64,000 nt of DNA from assembly GCA_035443885.1 (NCBI GenBank), contig DAOMNO010000009.1:59900-123899 (forward strand), written 5' to 3'. The notes under the pieces were generated by a model, which was not told where the DNA came from, did not search any database, and saw only the letters and a list, made by a program, of their open reading frames with translations. Origin of the DNA: DAOMNO01 sp035443885. Lineage in GTDB: Bacteria; Planctomycetota; Phycisphaerae; Phycisphaerales; SM1A02. Shown one piece after another: positions 56,223 to 64,000 of this stretch. Both the position numbers and the translations under genes were made by a program. Position 1 is the stretch's first letter; every line of letters begins with the position of its first letter.

Positions 56223-58016
56223 TTATTCCGGCAGAATCAGGCTGAACACGCTGCCCTTGCCCAGTGTGCTCTGCACCTCAACACGCCCGCCGTGCACGAG
56301 CGCGATGTGCTTCACAATCGCCAGGCCAAGGCCGGTGCCGCCCAATTCCCGACTGCGAGCTTTATCCACCCGATAGAACCGCTCGAACACGCGAGGCAGA
56401 TGCTCGCTCGCGATACCCGTACCCTGGTCCGCCACAGACAGACGAATCATGCCGTCTTCATGCGGCTGCGCTGAGATGTGCACCGTGGTATCGCTGGGGC
56501 TGTACTTGATCGCGTTCGACACATAGTTCGCGAGCGCCTGTTCGATAAGCTGCGCGTTTGCCGTGATCGTCATCTCGGCGGGAACATCCACGCGGATCGC
56601 GATGGACTTCGCCGTCGCGGCACTCTCGAACTGGCTCGCAACGGACATCACCAGCGGGCGCAGCGGTACGCTATCTCGCTGCAGGACTTCCTTCGTATCC
56701 GGCTGTTCAAGCCACGCCAGCGCGAGAATGTCTTCGATGATCGCAGCCAGCCGATCGCTGTTGCGCTTGACGATCTCAAGAAACCGCATCGCCTGTGATT
56801 CGTCTGTTACGCCGACATCCAGCATCGTTTCAATGTAGCCCTTGATGTTCGTGATGGGCGTGCGCAACTCATGAGACACATTCGCGGCGAAGTCGCTGCG
56901 CATCGATTCCAGCCGCCGCAACTCGGTTACGTCGTTCAGCACGATCAGCAGACCCGCGGGGCGGCCCTTCGCGTCCGTCAGCGTGTTCGCGGTGGTCTGC
57001 ACAATCCGTCCCGCATCCCCCCGCAGCGCCAGTTCCGCCATGCGCCCGTTGGATTCGTGAAACGCTTTGTCGATAAAGCGGTTCAGCTCGGAATGGCGCG
57101 TCACTTCCTGAAGCAGGCGGCCTCGCGAAGTCGCCGCGTCGATCTTCAGCATCCGCTCCGCAGCGCGGTTCATACTGAGGATGCGCTGCTCCCGGTCGAT
57201 GGCAATGACACCGTTGTTCATAGATTGCAGAATCGCCTCGCGCTCAAGCTGCTGCGCCTGCAACTCGCCCACGCGGTCGTGCAGGTTCGCCGCCATCAGG
57301 TCTAGCGCGCGAGCCAGCGGAGCCAGTTCGCGCACGGGCGCGTTGATCGGCTCGCCGGGTGAAGCCTGCCCCATCCGCGCCAGCGAATAGCTCGCTGCTC
57401 GCTCCGCCAGCTCCAGCACTTCGCGGCTGAGCATGCGCGACACCAGATACATAAGTAACACGGTCAGCAGGAGCGAAACAGTCCCCGCCGCCGCAAGCGC
57501 ACCCAGTACCGAAGCAAGATCGGCGTTGATGCGCGCCAGAGGAATCGCTGCGCGAAAGACCATGCTCTGCGGATCGTCCGGTTTCATCTTCACCGCGAGG
57601 AACATCATGTCCATATTCACCGTAGTGCTGTAGCGCAATTCCGTACCGATGCGCCCGCGCATCGCTTCCTGCACTTCGGGTCGTTCGCGATGGTTGTCCA
57701 TCTCTGAAGCAGGACGATGCGAGTCCGCCAGCACGACACCGTCGGGGCGAATCAGCGTCAGCCGCAGACCAGAACGCTCCGAATCGGCCTGCATCATGCT
57801 TGTCAGATCAACGGCTGCGTCGCGATTCAGCGCGTCGGCATAACGCGCCACCAGCAGCGGGCTGAGACGTTCAAGCTCCGCCAAGGACTGCTCATGATGA
57901 AATGCACGCACGGCGACGTACGCATACCAACCCAGACCGATCGCCACGGCAACCTGTATGACAACAAGCGCAAGGCAGAGACGCCACAGCAGCGTTCGAG
58001 GTTGGCGAGGAAACAT
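56223..58016 (-). CDS. phoR: Phosphate-regulon type sensor histidine kinase
   Basis: A 597-residue membrane sensor kinase. Two transmembrane helices (LCLALVVIQVAVAIGLGWYA at 13-32 and AGTVSLLLTVLLMYLVSRML at about 177-196) flank a periplasmic sensor domain. Then HAMP-like LELAERAASYSLARMGQASP, a PAS domain (ILQSMNNGVIAIDREQRILS) and HisKA with the phosphorylated His at 382 in ANVSHELRTPITNIKGYIET. HATPase boxes: NYVSNAIKYSP, VADQGTGIASEHLPRVFERF, GGTGLGLAIVKHIALVHGG. The start follows the phoB stop by 2 bp. Named PhoR from architecture plus the porin neighbour. Confidence 0.88.
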   Translation of the reverse strand: MFPRQPRTLLWRLCLALVVIQVAVAIGLGWYAYVAVRAFHHEQSLAELERLSPLLVARYADALNRDAAVDLTSMMQADSERSGLRLTLIRPDGVVLADSHRPASEMDNHRERPEVQEAMRGRIGTELRYSTTVNMDMMFLAVKMKPDDPQSMVFRAAIPLARINADLASVLGALAAAGTVSLLLTVLLMYLVSRMLSREVLELAERAASYSLARMGQASPGEPINAPVRELAPLARALDLMAANLHDRVGELQAQQLEREAILQSMNNGVIAIDREQRILSMNRAAERMLKIDAATSRGRLLQEVTRHSELNRFIDKAFHESNGRMAELALRGDAGRIVQTTANTLTDAKGRPAGLLIVLNDVTELRRLESMRSDFAANVSHELRTPITNIKGYIETMLDVGVTDESQAMRFLEIVKRNSDRLAAIIEDILALAWLEQPDTKEVLQRDSVPLRPLVMSVASQFESAATAKSIAIRVDVPAEMTITANAQLIEQALANYVSNAIKYSPSDTTVHISAQPHEDGMIRLSVADQGTGIASEHLPRVFERFYRVDKARSRELGGTGLGLAIVKHIALVHGGRVEVQSTLGKGSVFSLILPE

Positions 58017-58018
58017 GA

Positions 58019-58738
58019 TTAGGCGCGGCCTGACTGCTCGGCGAGACGATACCCCACGCCTCGGACGGTTTCAACGGCCTTCCCCAGTTCGCCGAGTTTT
58101 CGCCGCAACGAAGTAATATGCACATCCACCGTTCGCGTGGATAAAACCGCGCTATCGCCGTGAACAGCTGCGATGATCTGATCGCGCGTCCGCACGAACC
58201 CTGGCTTCTCCGCGAGGTAATGCAGGATGCCGAATTCGGTGAGCGTCAGGTCCACCGGCTCGCCCTTCACCGCCACCACATGCCGCCCTGCGTCAATCGA
58301 AAGCTCGCCGCCGATGAGCGAGAGCTTCGCGCCATCCGCAGCGCCGGCAGGCACGAGTTCTCGCTGCCGCCTCAGGATATTCTTTAATCGCGCCATCAGC
58401 TCCTTCGGGCTGAATGGCTTGGTTACGTAGTCATCCGCCCCAAGTTCAATGCCGGTTACGATGTCGGCTTCTTCGCCCTTGGCGGAGACGATGAGAATCG
58501 GAATGTGCCTTGTTTCTTGATCCCACTTCAGTCGCCGGCACACTTCCAACCCTTCCAGATCGGGCAGCATAAGGTCCAGCACAAGCAGCATGGGCTGCTC
58601 GCGAGCGATGACATCCAGCGCGATGCGGCCGGAATGAACCGTCTTCGCTTTGAACCCTTCACGCTCCACATGGAAGCGGATCAGTTCGGAAATATCGCTC
58701 TCATCTTCAACAATCAGAATGTGCGGCTCAGCAACCAT
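58019..58738 (-). CDS. phoB: OmpR/PhoB family response regulator
   Basis: A 239-residue regulator. Receiver: HILIVEDESDISELIRFHVE with the acidic pair 11-12, phospho-acceptor Asp 55 in LLVLDLMLPDLEG, IVSAKGEEADIVTGIELGAD, DYVTKPFSPKELMARLKNIL. Winged-helix output: LTLTEFGILHYLAEKPGFVR, TRDQIIAAVHGDSAVLSTR, VDVHITSLRRKLGEL, VRGVGYRL. The receiver phrase YVTKPFSPKELMARLK matches PhoB. Operon phoB-phoR, 2-bp gap, followed by the porin gene. Upstream region 58739-58836 has no further gene. Confidence 0.93.
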   Translation of the reverse strand: MVAEPHILIVEDESDISELIRFHVEREGFKAKTVHSGRIALDVIAREQPMLLVLDLMLPDLEGLEVCRRLKWDQETRHIPILIVSAKGEEADIVTGIELGADDYVTKPFSPKELMARLKNILRRQRELVPAGAADGAKLSLIGGELSIDAGRHVVAVKGEPVDLTLTEFGILHYLAEKPGFVRTRDQIIAAVHGDSAVLSTRTVDVHITSLRRKLGELGKAVETVRGVGYRLAEQSGRA

Positions 58739-58836
58739 GGATGCTCCACTTGGGAGAACTCGGAACCTGCTTTTGCGGCAAATCCTAGGCTGCGATTGTA
58801 AGCGTTGCGCTAAGGCTGCATTGTGTTTAGCGCGAT

Positions 58837-60147
58837 CTACGCCGTTCTATTCACATTGCGCCAACGTCCCCCCACGCACACCCCCGTAATCGCCTCGTTA
58901 CCGGTGCCGAGAATGAGCGCAGCCAGAAGTGAGGCCGGGTCGAACCCTGCAAGCGTCGGCGTGCGCAGGTCGATCGCGATGAAGTCCGCCACGTGGCCGG
59001 GTTTGATGGCGCCTGCTCGCAGGGCAAGCGACCGCGCCCCGTTGAGGGTGCCCATCTCCAGCAGCCGCTCCGCAACCCGGCCATCCGCATCCACGCAGAC
59101 GCCCCGCTTCTGATGCGCCAGCCGCTGGCCGTATTCCAGCCATCGCAGCTCTTCGGTCATTGAAAGTCGTGTATTGGCGTCGGTTCCGATGCAGATGTGG
59201 CCACCCCTGCGGAGCATGGCGGGCACATTGGCAAGCCCGTCGCCAAGGTTGGCTTCGCTCATGGGGCAGATGCCCACGTTCCCACCCGCATTGAGAAAGT
59301 CATCAAGGTCCACACCGGCTGTGTGGGTGCAATGGATCGCGGTGAACTTCGGATCGATCGCCAGATGTTCGTTGAGCAGAGCCATGGGCGGCTTGCTGTA
59401 ACGATGCACGCAATCCTCAATCTCACGCGGTTGTTCCTCAACATGAATGTGGAACGGCAGATGCCGCCTCACCGATTCCTGATGCAGTTCCGCGATCATC
59501 TCGATCGGCGCGGCGCGAATCGAATGCGCCACCGCACCCATCGACTGCGTTTCAGGATCAAGCATGGATGACAGCCGTTCGAACTGACGCCAGTATTCAT
59601 CGACCGACCGCGTGTTGAAGCGAAGCTGCCCACCGGCCAGTGGCAGGTGGCCCGTGTGGTTCAATCCGCCCGTGTGATAAAACGTATTGAGCAGCACGAT
59701 GCGAATGCCGACTTCCTTCGCCGTGCGCAAGATCACTTCATCAAACAGATACCCAGTGCCGGACGAGTCGTGGTGGAGATAATGAAACTCTCCCACCGTG
59801 GTGATGCCCGCTGCGAGCATTTCTTCAAACGCCTGCCGCGACAGCATCGCAATCGTCGGCTCATCCATTGAATCCACAAGCCGATACATTTCTTCGCGCC
59901 ACGACCAGAAAGACCCAGCGCCGGATGGAAATGTCTCCCCTCGCCCTCGCAAGCCGCGCTGAAAGGCGTGGCTATGCACATTGATAAAGCCCGGCAGCAG
60001 CGCGATGCCCGCCAGCCGCTGGGTCGGCGCATCCGCCAACTCGCCGACCGCTTCAATTCTGCCGTCCACGCCGACCGCCACGCGCACGCCCGGCGAAAAG
60101 CGCTCGCCCGTCCATGTCAGATCGGCTTCCAGAATCTGCCTGAACAT
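58837..60147 (-). CDS. hutF: Formimidoylglutamate deiminase
   Basis: Amidohydrolase converting N-formimidoylglutamate to N-formylglutamate in histidine degradation. The 436-residue protein has the metal motif GFINVHSHAFQRGLRGRGE, FWSWREEMYRLVDSMDE, GITTVGEFHYLHHD, HVEEQPREIEDC, HCTHTAGVDLDDFL, GICPMSEANLGDG and IGTDANTRLSMTEELRWLEY. FWSWREEMY and HVEEQPREIEDC are the HutF hallmarks that separate it from guanine deaminase. Other hut genes are not in the window. A stand-alone gene or the end of an operon with the ArgE-like peptidase upstream (48 bp). Confidence 0.93.
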   Translation of the reverse strand: MFRQILEADLTWTGERFSPGVRVAVGVDGRIEAVGELADAPTQRLAGIALLPGFINVHSHAFQRGLRGRGETFPSGAGSFWSWREEMYRLVDSMDEPTIAMLSRQAFEEMLAAGITTVGEFHYLHHDSSGTGYLFDEVILRTAKEVGIRIVLLNTFYHTGGLNHTGHLPLAGGQLRFNTRSVDEYWRQFERLSSMLDPETQSMGAVAHSIRAAPIEMIAELHQESVRRHLPFHIHVEEQPREIEDCVHRYSKPPMALLNEHLAIDPKFTAIHCTHTAGVDLDDFLNAGGNVGICPMSEANLGDGLANVPAMLRRGGHICIGTDANTRLSMTEELRWLEYGQRLAHQKRGVCVDADGRVAERLLEMGTLNGARSLALRAGAIKPGHVADFIAIDLRTPTLAGFDPASLLAALILGTGNEAITGVCVGGRWRNVNRTA

Positions 60148-60195
60148 GCGCCAAAGAATACACGCAGAACCCCGCGCACGCAGTGACGCGGGCGA

Positions 60196-61341
60196 TCAAT
60201 CCGCGTCAATGCAGCTTCGGCGAACCATGCGTTCGATGACAACTCGCGCCTGCTCGAACTCGTCGATCGGAAGATGCTCATCAGGCCGATGCGCAACTTC
60301 GATTGTACCGGGACCGAACAGCACGCAATCCATGCCCATGCGCGACAGCCACCCCGCATCGCTCGCGTAGGAAACGCCAAGACTTTCATGCTGGCTGATC
60401 TCGTCACACATCGCACGATGCACCCACGCGGCTTCGTCCGTCAGCATGGGTGGATTCTCGCCCAGCACTTCAACGGTGGCTGGGACCGCGATCCCCTTCG
60501 CGATGCCTTCGATCATCGCAATCACCGTCGCAGACGTTTCGCCCGGCAACAACCGAATGCCGACATCCACTTCACACCTCTCTGGAATCACATTCAACGC
60601 TTCGCCCCCGCGAATCTTCGCAATCGTCAGCACCGTAAACGGCGTCTGCGGGAAGTACCGGCTCGTCGCCGTGCGCTGCGATTCCAGATGCTTGCGAAGC
60701 TCGGAAAGTGCGCAGAGCAATTCCCACGCCGGCTCAATGGCATTCACACCAAGGTGAGGCGAACCGCTATGCGCCGCCCGACCGTGCAGGGTAATGCGCA
60801 TCTTCAAGTGCCCTTTGTGCATACGCACCACGCGCAGCGAAGTCGGCTCGCCGATGATCGCATTGCGCGGCAGCGGCTGTCCATCAGGCCACGATCGCGC
60901 CAATCGCTGCGCACCAAGTGAACCAAGCTCCTCATCATCAGTCAGCACCAGCACAAGCGGCTTTTTCAACGAAGCTGGATCAACATGCGCGAACACGTTC
61001 ATCGCGAGAGCGACGAACCCTTTCATATCACACGTGCCGCGACCGTAATACGCGCCGTCGTGGCGCGCCAGCTTGAACGGATCACTTGTCCAGCCCGGTT
61101 CAGTTGCGGGAACGACATCCATATGGCCGGAAAGCAGCAACCCACCGCCATGGCTTGATTCAAGCGGCGGCCCGACAAGTGCGACCAGCGACACTTTCTC
61201 GCCACTCGCATTCTCATTGCGCACAATCTCCACATCAGGCCGATCCAGATACTCGCAGATGAAATCCGCGATCGGCACGTTGCTGCGGTTGCTGGTGGAA
61301 TCAAACGCAACCAGTCTGGCGAGAAGCTGTTCATTATTCAT
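60196..61341 (-). CDS. argE: Acetylornithine deacetylase-type M20 peptidase
   Basis: M20 metallopeptidase, probably hydrolysing N2-acetylornithine to ornithine in arginine synthesis. About 381 residues from ATG 61341 (GTG at 61356 also possible). Metal motifs: LLLSGHMDVVPATEPGW, YYGRGTCDMKGFVALAMNVF, LTDDEELGSLGAQRLA, IGEPTSLRVVRMHKGHL, and the C-terminal GPGTIEVAHRPDEHLPI. The pattern with CDMKG and EVAHRPDEHLPIDE agrees with ArgE. Dipeptidase or succinyl-diaminopimelate desuccinylase relatives are possible alternatives. No other arg genes nearby. Confidence 0.85.
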   Translation of the reverse strand: MNNEQLLARLVAFDSTSNRSNVPIADFICEYLDRPDVEIVRNENASGEKVSLVALVGPPLESSHGGGLLLSGHMDVVPATEPGWTSDPFKLARHDGAYYGRGTCDMKGFVALAMNVFAHVDPASLKKPLVLVLTDDEELGSLGAQRLARSWPDGQPLPRNAIIGEPTSLRVVRMHKGHLKMRITLHGRAAHSGSPHLGVNAIEPAWELLCALSELRKHLESQRTATSRYFPQTPFTVLTIAKIRGGEALNVIPERCEVDVGIRLLPGETSATVIAMIEGIAKGIAVPATVEVLGENPPMLTDEAAWVHRAMCDEISQHESLGVSYASDAGWLSRMGMDCVLFGPGTIEVAHRPDEHLPIDEFEQARVVIERMVRRSCIDAD

Positions 61342-61411
61342 TGCTGCGGGCGGCACGCGGTCATGCTACCCGCTATCGCCCCACGTGCCCTGTGGTTACG
61401 CTGGTGCTGCC

Positions 61412-63481
61412 ATGAAGAAAACTGTAAAGAAAGCCCGCTCTAAAACGACCCGCAAGCGTCTCATCACGCCTGAAGACCTGCTGCGATTCCAAACGCTCAG
61501 CGATGCGCAGGTCTCCCCAGACGGCGGCAACGTCATCTTCACGCACAAGGTCGTCAGCGAGAAGAACGCCTATCACACCAACCTCTGGATCGTGCCGACG
61601 AACGCCAAGGGCCAAGGGACTCAGCCGCGCGCGTTCACCAGCGGCAATCGCGATTCACGCGGCAGGTGGTCGCCCGACGGTCGAACGGTTGCGTTCATCA
61701 GCGCTCGAGAAAGCAAAGCCAAGCCGCAAATCTATCTCATGCCCGTAACAGGAGGCGAAGCGAGAAAGCTCACGAACTTCCCTGAAGGCACGATCAACGG
61801 CTACCGCTGGTCGCCTGATGGAACCATGCTTGCGGTGCGCTTCCGCGAGCAGGCCGCCGAGTGGACCGAAGACGCAAAGAAACAGCGCGAGCAGAAGGGA
61901 TTGACCACGCCCGCGCGCGTTATTGACGACTGGTGGTATCGCCTTGATGGCGACGGCTACTTCGGCGCGCAGCGATTTCACCTGTACATCGTCGATGTCG
62001 CCACCGGCGCGCACCGTGTGATCTACAACAAAGACACGCTCGGCTTCTTCGATTTCGATTTCTCGCCCGATTCCAGATACATCGCGCTGACTTCCAATCG
62101 TAACCCCAAAGCGATGGTGAAGCCGTGGGCCACGGAACTGCTGCGGCTGAATGTCGCCACGGGCAGCGTGGCGCGCATCCCCAACGTACCGCAGGGCACG
62201 AAGTCCGCCGTGCGCTGGTCGCCTGATGGCCGCCTCATTGCGTGGGCGGGCCGCGAAGGTGTGGACGACACCTATAGCACGGAAAACCTGCATCTGTATG
62301 TATGCGATGCGCGCACCGGCCGCACGCAAAACCTGACCGGCAAGGAAGATTACTGCCTGCTCGCTGCTGCGCTGTCAGATACAGCGGACGCTGCGTTTGA
62401 AGCCAACATCCAATGGTCGCGAGACAGCAAGCGAATCTTCATGCAGCTCGGCTGGCATGGTGAGACGCATGTTGCGTCCATCCCTGCCAAGGGCGGCGAA
62501 ATCGCGATGCACACCGCAGGGCCTTATGCGCATCAGATGGGCAACCTTTCATCAGACGGCTCCCTCATCGCGCTCACACGCGGCTCTACCACCGCACTGG
62601 ATGAAGTGCATATCGCACGAACCGGCAAAGCTCGCTTCAACCCAACGCGGCTGACGAACCTCAACGGCCCGCTGCTCAGCACGCTCAAACTCTCCGTGCC
62701 GCAGGATCACTGGATCGAAGCCGCCGACGGCACGCGCGTGCATGTGTGGACGATGAACCCCGCGAACTACTCACCCCGGCAGAAGCACCCCGCCATACTC
62801 GAAATCCACGGCGGACCGCACGCGCAGTACGGCGTCGGATTCTTCCACGAGTTCCAAGTGCTGGCGGCGGCGGGTTACATGGTCGTCTATTCCAACCCGC
62901 GCGGTTCGAAGGGTTACGGACGCGATCACTGTGCCGCCATTCGCGGGGCATGGGGCGGCAATGACTGGGCTGACATTCAAGCCGTCATCCGATTCATGCG
63001 CCATCGAAAGGACATCAACCCTCGCAAGATGGGCGTAATGGGTGGCAGCTACGGCGGGTACATGACCAACTGGGTCATCGGCCACACCAACGTTTTCGCA
63101 GGCGCCATCACCGATCGTTGCGTCTCCAACCTCGTGAGCATGTTCGGCAACAGCGACTTCACCGATGAACCCGATCGCTACTGGCCCGGCAACTCGTGGG
63201 ACCGCATTGAAGCCCGCTGGGAACAAAGCCCGCTGAAATACCTCGGCAACGCGAAGACGCCCACGCTCATCATCCACAGCGAGGGCGACCTCCGCTGCAA
63301 CATCGAGCAGGCAGAGCAGGTGTTCACCGCGCTGAAGCTGAACAACGTCCCGACGCGCTTTGTGCGCTATCCGCGCGAAACGAGCCACGGCTTCAGCCGC
63401 GGCGGCCCGCCGGACCTTCGCCTGCACCGCCTCGGCCAAATTCTCGCGTGGTGGGCGCGATGGCTGCGCAGCAGGCGATAG
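61412..63481 (+). CDS. S9 family prolyl oligopeptidase / acylaminoacyl peptidase
   Basis: Serine peptidase of the DPP-IV/acylaminoacyl type. The 689-residue protein starts at ATG 61412 with a Lys/Arg-rich N-terminus (MKKTVKKARSKTTRKRL). Beta-propeller units show WSPDG blocks (RGRWSPDGRTVAFISARESK, YRWSPDGTMLAVRF, VRWSPDGRLIAWAGREG). The C-terminal alpha/beta hydrolase contains HPAILEIHGGPHAQYG, YSNPRGSKGYGRD, the catalytic Ser 546 in MGGSYGGYMTNW, IHSEGDLRCNIEQAEQVF with the Asp, and ETSHGFSRGG with the His. No signal peptide, so cytoplasmic. Divergent from argE. Confidence 0.93.
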   Translation: MKKTVKKARSKTTRKRLITPEDLLRFQTLSDAQVSPDGGNVIFTHKVVSEKNAYHTNLWIVPTNAKGQGTQPRAFTSGNRDSRGRWSPDGRTVAFISARESKAKPQIYLMPVTGGEARKLTNFPEGTINGYRWSPDGTMLAVRFREQAAEWTEDAKKQREQKGLTTPARVIDDWWYRLDGDGYFGAQRFHLYIVDVATGAHRVIYNKDTLGFFDFDFSPDSRYIALTSNRNPKAMVKPWATELLRLNVATGSVARIPNVPQGTKSAVRWSPDGRLIAWAGREGVDDTYSTENLHLYVCDARTGRTQNLTGKEDYCLLAAALSDTADAAFEANIQWSRDSKRIFMQLGWHGETHVASIPAKGGEIAMHTAGPYAHQMGNLSSDGSLIALTRGSTTALDEVHIARTGKARFNPTRLTNLNGPLLSTLKLSVPQDHWIEAADGTRVHVWTMNPANYSPRQKHPAILEIHGGPHAQYGVGFFHEFQVLAAAGYMVVYSNPRGSKGYGRDHCAAIRGAWGGNDWADIQAVIRFMRHRKDINPRKMGVMGGSYGGYMTNWVIGHTNVFAGAITDRCVSNLVSMFGNSDFTDEPDRYWPGNSWDRIEARWEQSPLKYLGNAKTPTLIIHSEGDLRCNIEQAEQVFTALKLNNVPTRFVRYPRETSHGFSRGGPPDLRLHRLGQILAWWARWLRSRR

Positions 63482-63960
63482 GAATCGTCCGCGATTCAAA
63501 AAAACCCGCCGCCCGCGCGCAAGATCGCTGCGAAACCAGCGTATCTCCCTGTGGAATGTCGCCTCGCGCCACCATCCCGCCCATCGCAGCCGCTGCGATC
63601 CGCGCCCGTTTTGCGGACGGGCCTATGCCCGCTGCAGCGCGAATTCCGGCAATTTTCTCTTGCGTCAGCGGGTTTGTGAGGTACGCTGAAACTGCGACGC
63701 CGGGCTTCCGCACGGGGCGGAGGTTCCGGGATCGTCGCCAATCTTCCACTTCCGGCTTCCTGTGGCGGGGCCGGGGGGTTTGAATGATGAGTGTGTTCTC
63801 CAGTCAGATTGAGCACGACAGCAACGCCGCTCAAGGTCCGCGCGGTTCGCTTGCTTCGGGGGCTGCTTCATGTTCTCGATCTGACAGGTTGAACGCGCTT
63901 GTTCCAAAAACTTCCCGATCCCGCTCATGGTTTGCCGGGCACCTGCAAAGGAGTTCTGCT
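63482..63960. other. Intergenic region without a convincing gene
   Basis: 479 bases. ORFs of about 100 codons are open on both strands, but none has a good start signal, and overlapping frames on both strands are about equally plausible, as expected from GC-rich DNA. In-frame codons starting at ATG 63784 run into the ORF at 63961, so a longer start for that gene is possible. Confidence 0.5.
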
Positions 63961-64000
63961 ATGCCAACGATCGTGAGACAGAAACACACACACACACACA
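63961..64000 (+). CDS. Start of an unknown gene, 3' end outside window
   Basis: ATG 63961 is preceded by AAGGAG with seven bases spacing. The visible product is MPTIVRQKHTHTHT, where His-Thr repeats come from a CA-dinucleotide run. An in-frame ATG at 63784 would extend it by 59 codons of uncertain coding character. Too short to identify. Confidence 0.5.
   Translation, partial: MPTIVRQKHTHTH
63985..64000 (+). repeat. CA dinucleotide repeat at the window end
   Basis: At least eight CA units run to the last base of the window. They lie inside the codons just after the start of the last ORF and read as alternating His and Thr. The total copy number cannot be known because the window ends here. 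Confidence 0.75.

Noticed and set aside
63482..63520. Terminator after the S9 peptidase gene
   Set aside because: GAATCG-TCCG-CGATTC forms a small stem but is followed by an A run on the coding strand, not T.
63393..63749. Minus-strand ORF of 118 codons at the end of the S9 peptidase gene
   Set aside because: It overlaps the peptidase 3' end, has no good ribosome binding site, and a plus-strand frame over the same bases is about as plausible.
1..64000. tRNA, rRNA, CRISPR arrays or prophage
   Set aside because: No cloverleaf, rRNA core sequence, spaced direct-repeat array or phage structural gene was recognised on reading both strands; a tRNAscan or Infernal run would be decisive.

Overview
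The window is about 64 kb of GC-rich, densely coding bacterial DNA. I infer a member of the Planctomycetota, most likely class Phycisphaerae. The evidence is three secreted proteins carrying dockerin-like DLNNSGAVDVQDLL / DVVDLLTLLANWG units, Planctomycete-type ECF sigma factors, HD-GYP and HDOD signalling proteins, a response regulator with an excisionase-like HTH, and futalosine-pathway menaquinone synthesis (MqnC). This rests on protein style only; no rRNA or tRNA gene was seen, and no CRISPR array.

Layout. 1-0.7 kb: 3' end of a glutamate dehydrogenase. 0.7-6.5 kb: two paralogous secreted Cys-rich dockerin proteins on the minus strand, with the same leader, the same ribosome binding site and identical terminators. 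6.6-8.4 kb: CYTH protein, small unknown protein, ECF sigma factor. 8.6-11.2 kb: sulfate-activation operon sat - FkbM methyltransferase - cysC. 11.3-16 kb: moaA, an HD-GYP protein, and an amino-sugar pair (WbpP-like epimerase plus a DegT aminotransferase whose frame is broken by a TGA at a position that is usually Cys). 16-19 kb: ECF sigma / anti-sigma / PDZ protein operon. 19-23.6 kb: two tiny membrane-protein genes behind mqnC, then alaS. 23.7-28.4 kb: tpiA, secG, yicC, a PDZ protein, a metallophosphoesterase and tsaB. 28.6-33.2 kb: signalling cluster (HTH-REC regulator, HDOD-histidine kinase, REC-GAF-like protein) and a BFD-like ferredoxin. 33.2-35.4 kb: hslV with a coupled membrane protein, a REP-associated transposase flanked by matching palindromes, and a small HEPN-like ORF.

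35.6-38.2 kb: groES and groEL separated by two small genes. 38.4-41.3 kb: degenerate receiver protein, P460-like c-type cytochrome, asnS. 41.4-43.5 kb: a possible envelope metal-handling cassette (DUF2892-like membrane protein, Cys-rich exported protein, HMA lipoprotein, outer-membrane barrel). 43.7-49.9 kb: thioesterase/purN, a zinc-protease-like protein, DUF502 protein, hpf-ptsN-HPr and gamma-glutamyltransferase. 49.9-52.8 kb: three membrane proteins on the minus strand. 53-54.5 kb: secreted sugar-dehydrogenase-like protein with a dockerin tail. 54.7-58.7 kb: phosphate module (OprP-like porin, phoR, phoB) with a candidate Pho box. 58.8-63.5 kb: hutF, an ArgE-like M20 peptidase and an S9 peptidase. 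The window ends inside a new ORF that begins with a CA-dinucleotide run.

Most of the window is core metabolism and translation. The less ordinary points are the TGA-interrupted aminotransferase, the metal cassette, the small genes inside the groE cluster, the duplicated dockerin pair with a conserved leader, the REP/transposase unit, and a scatter of short intergenic tandem or inverted repeats.
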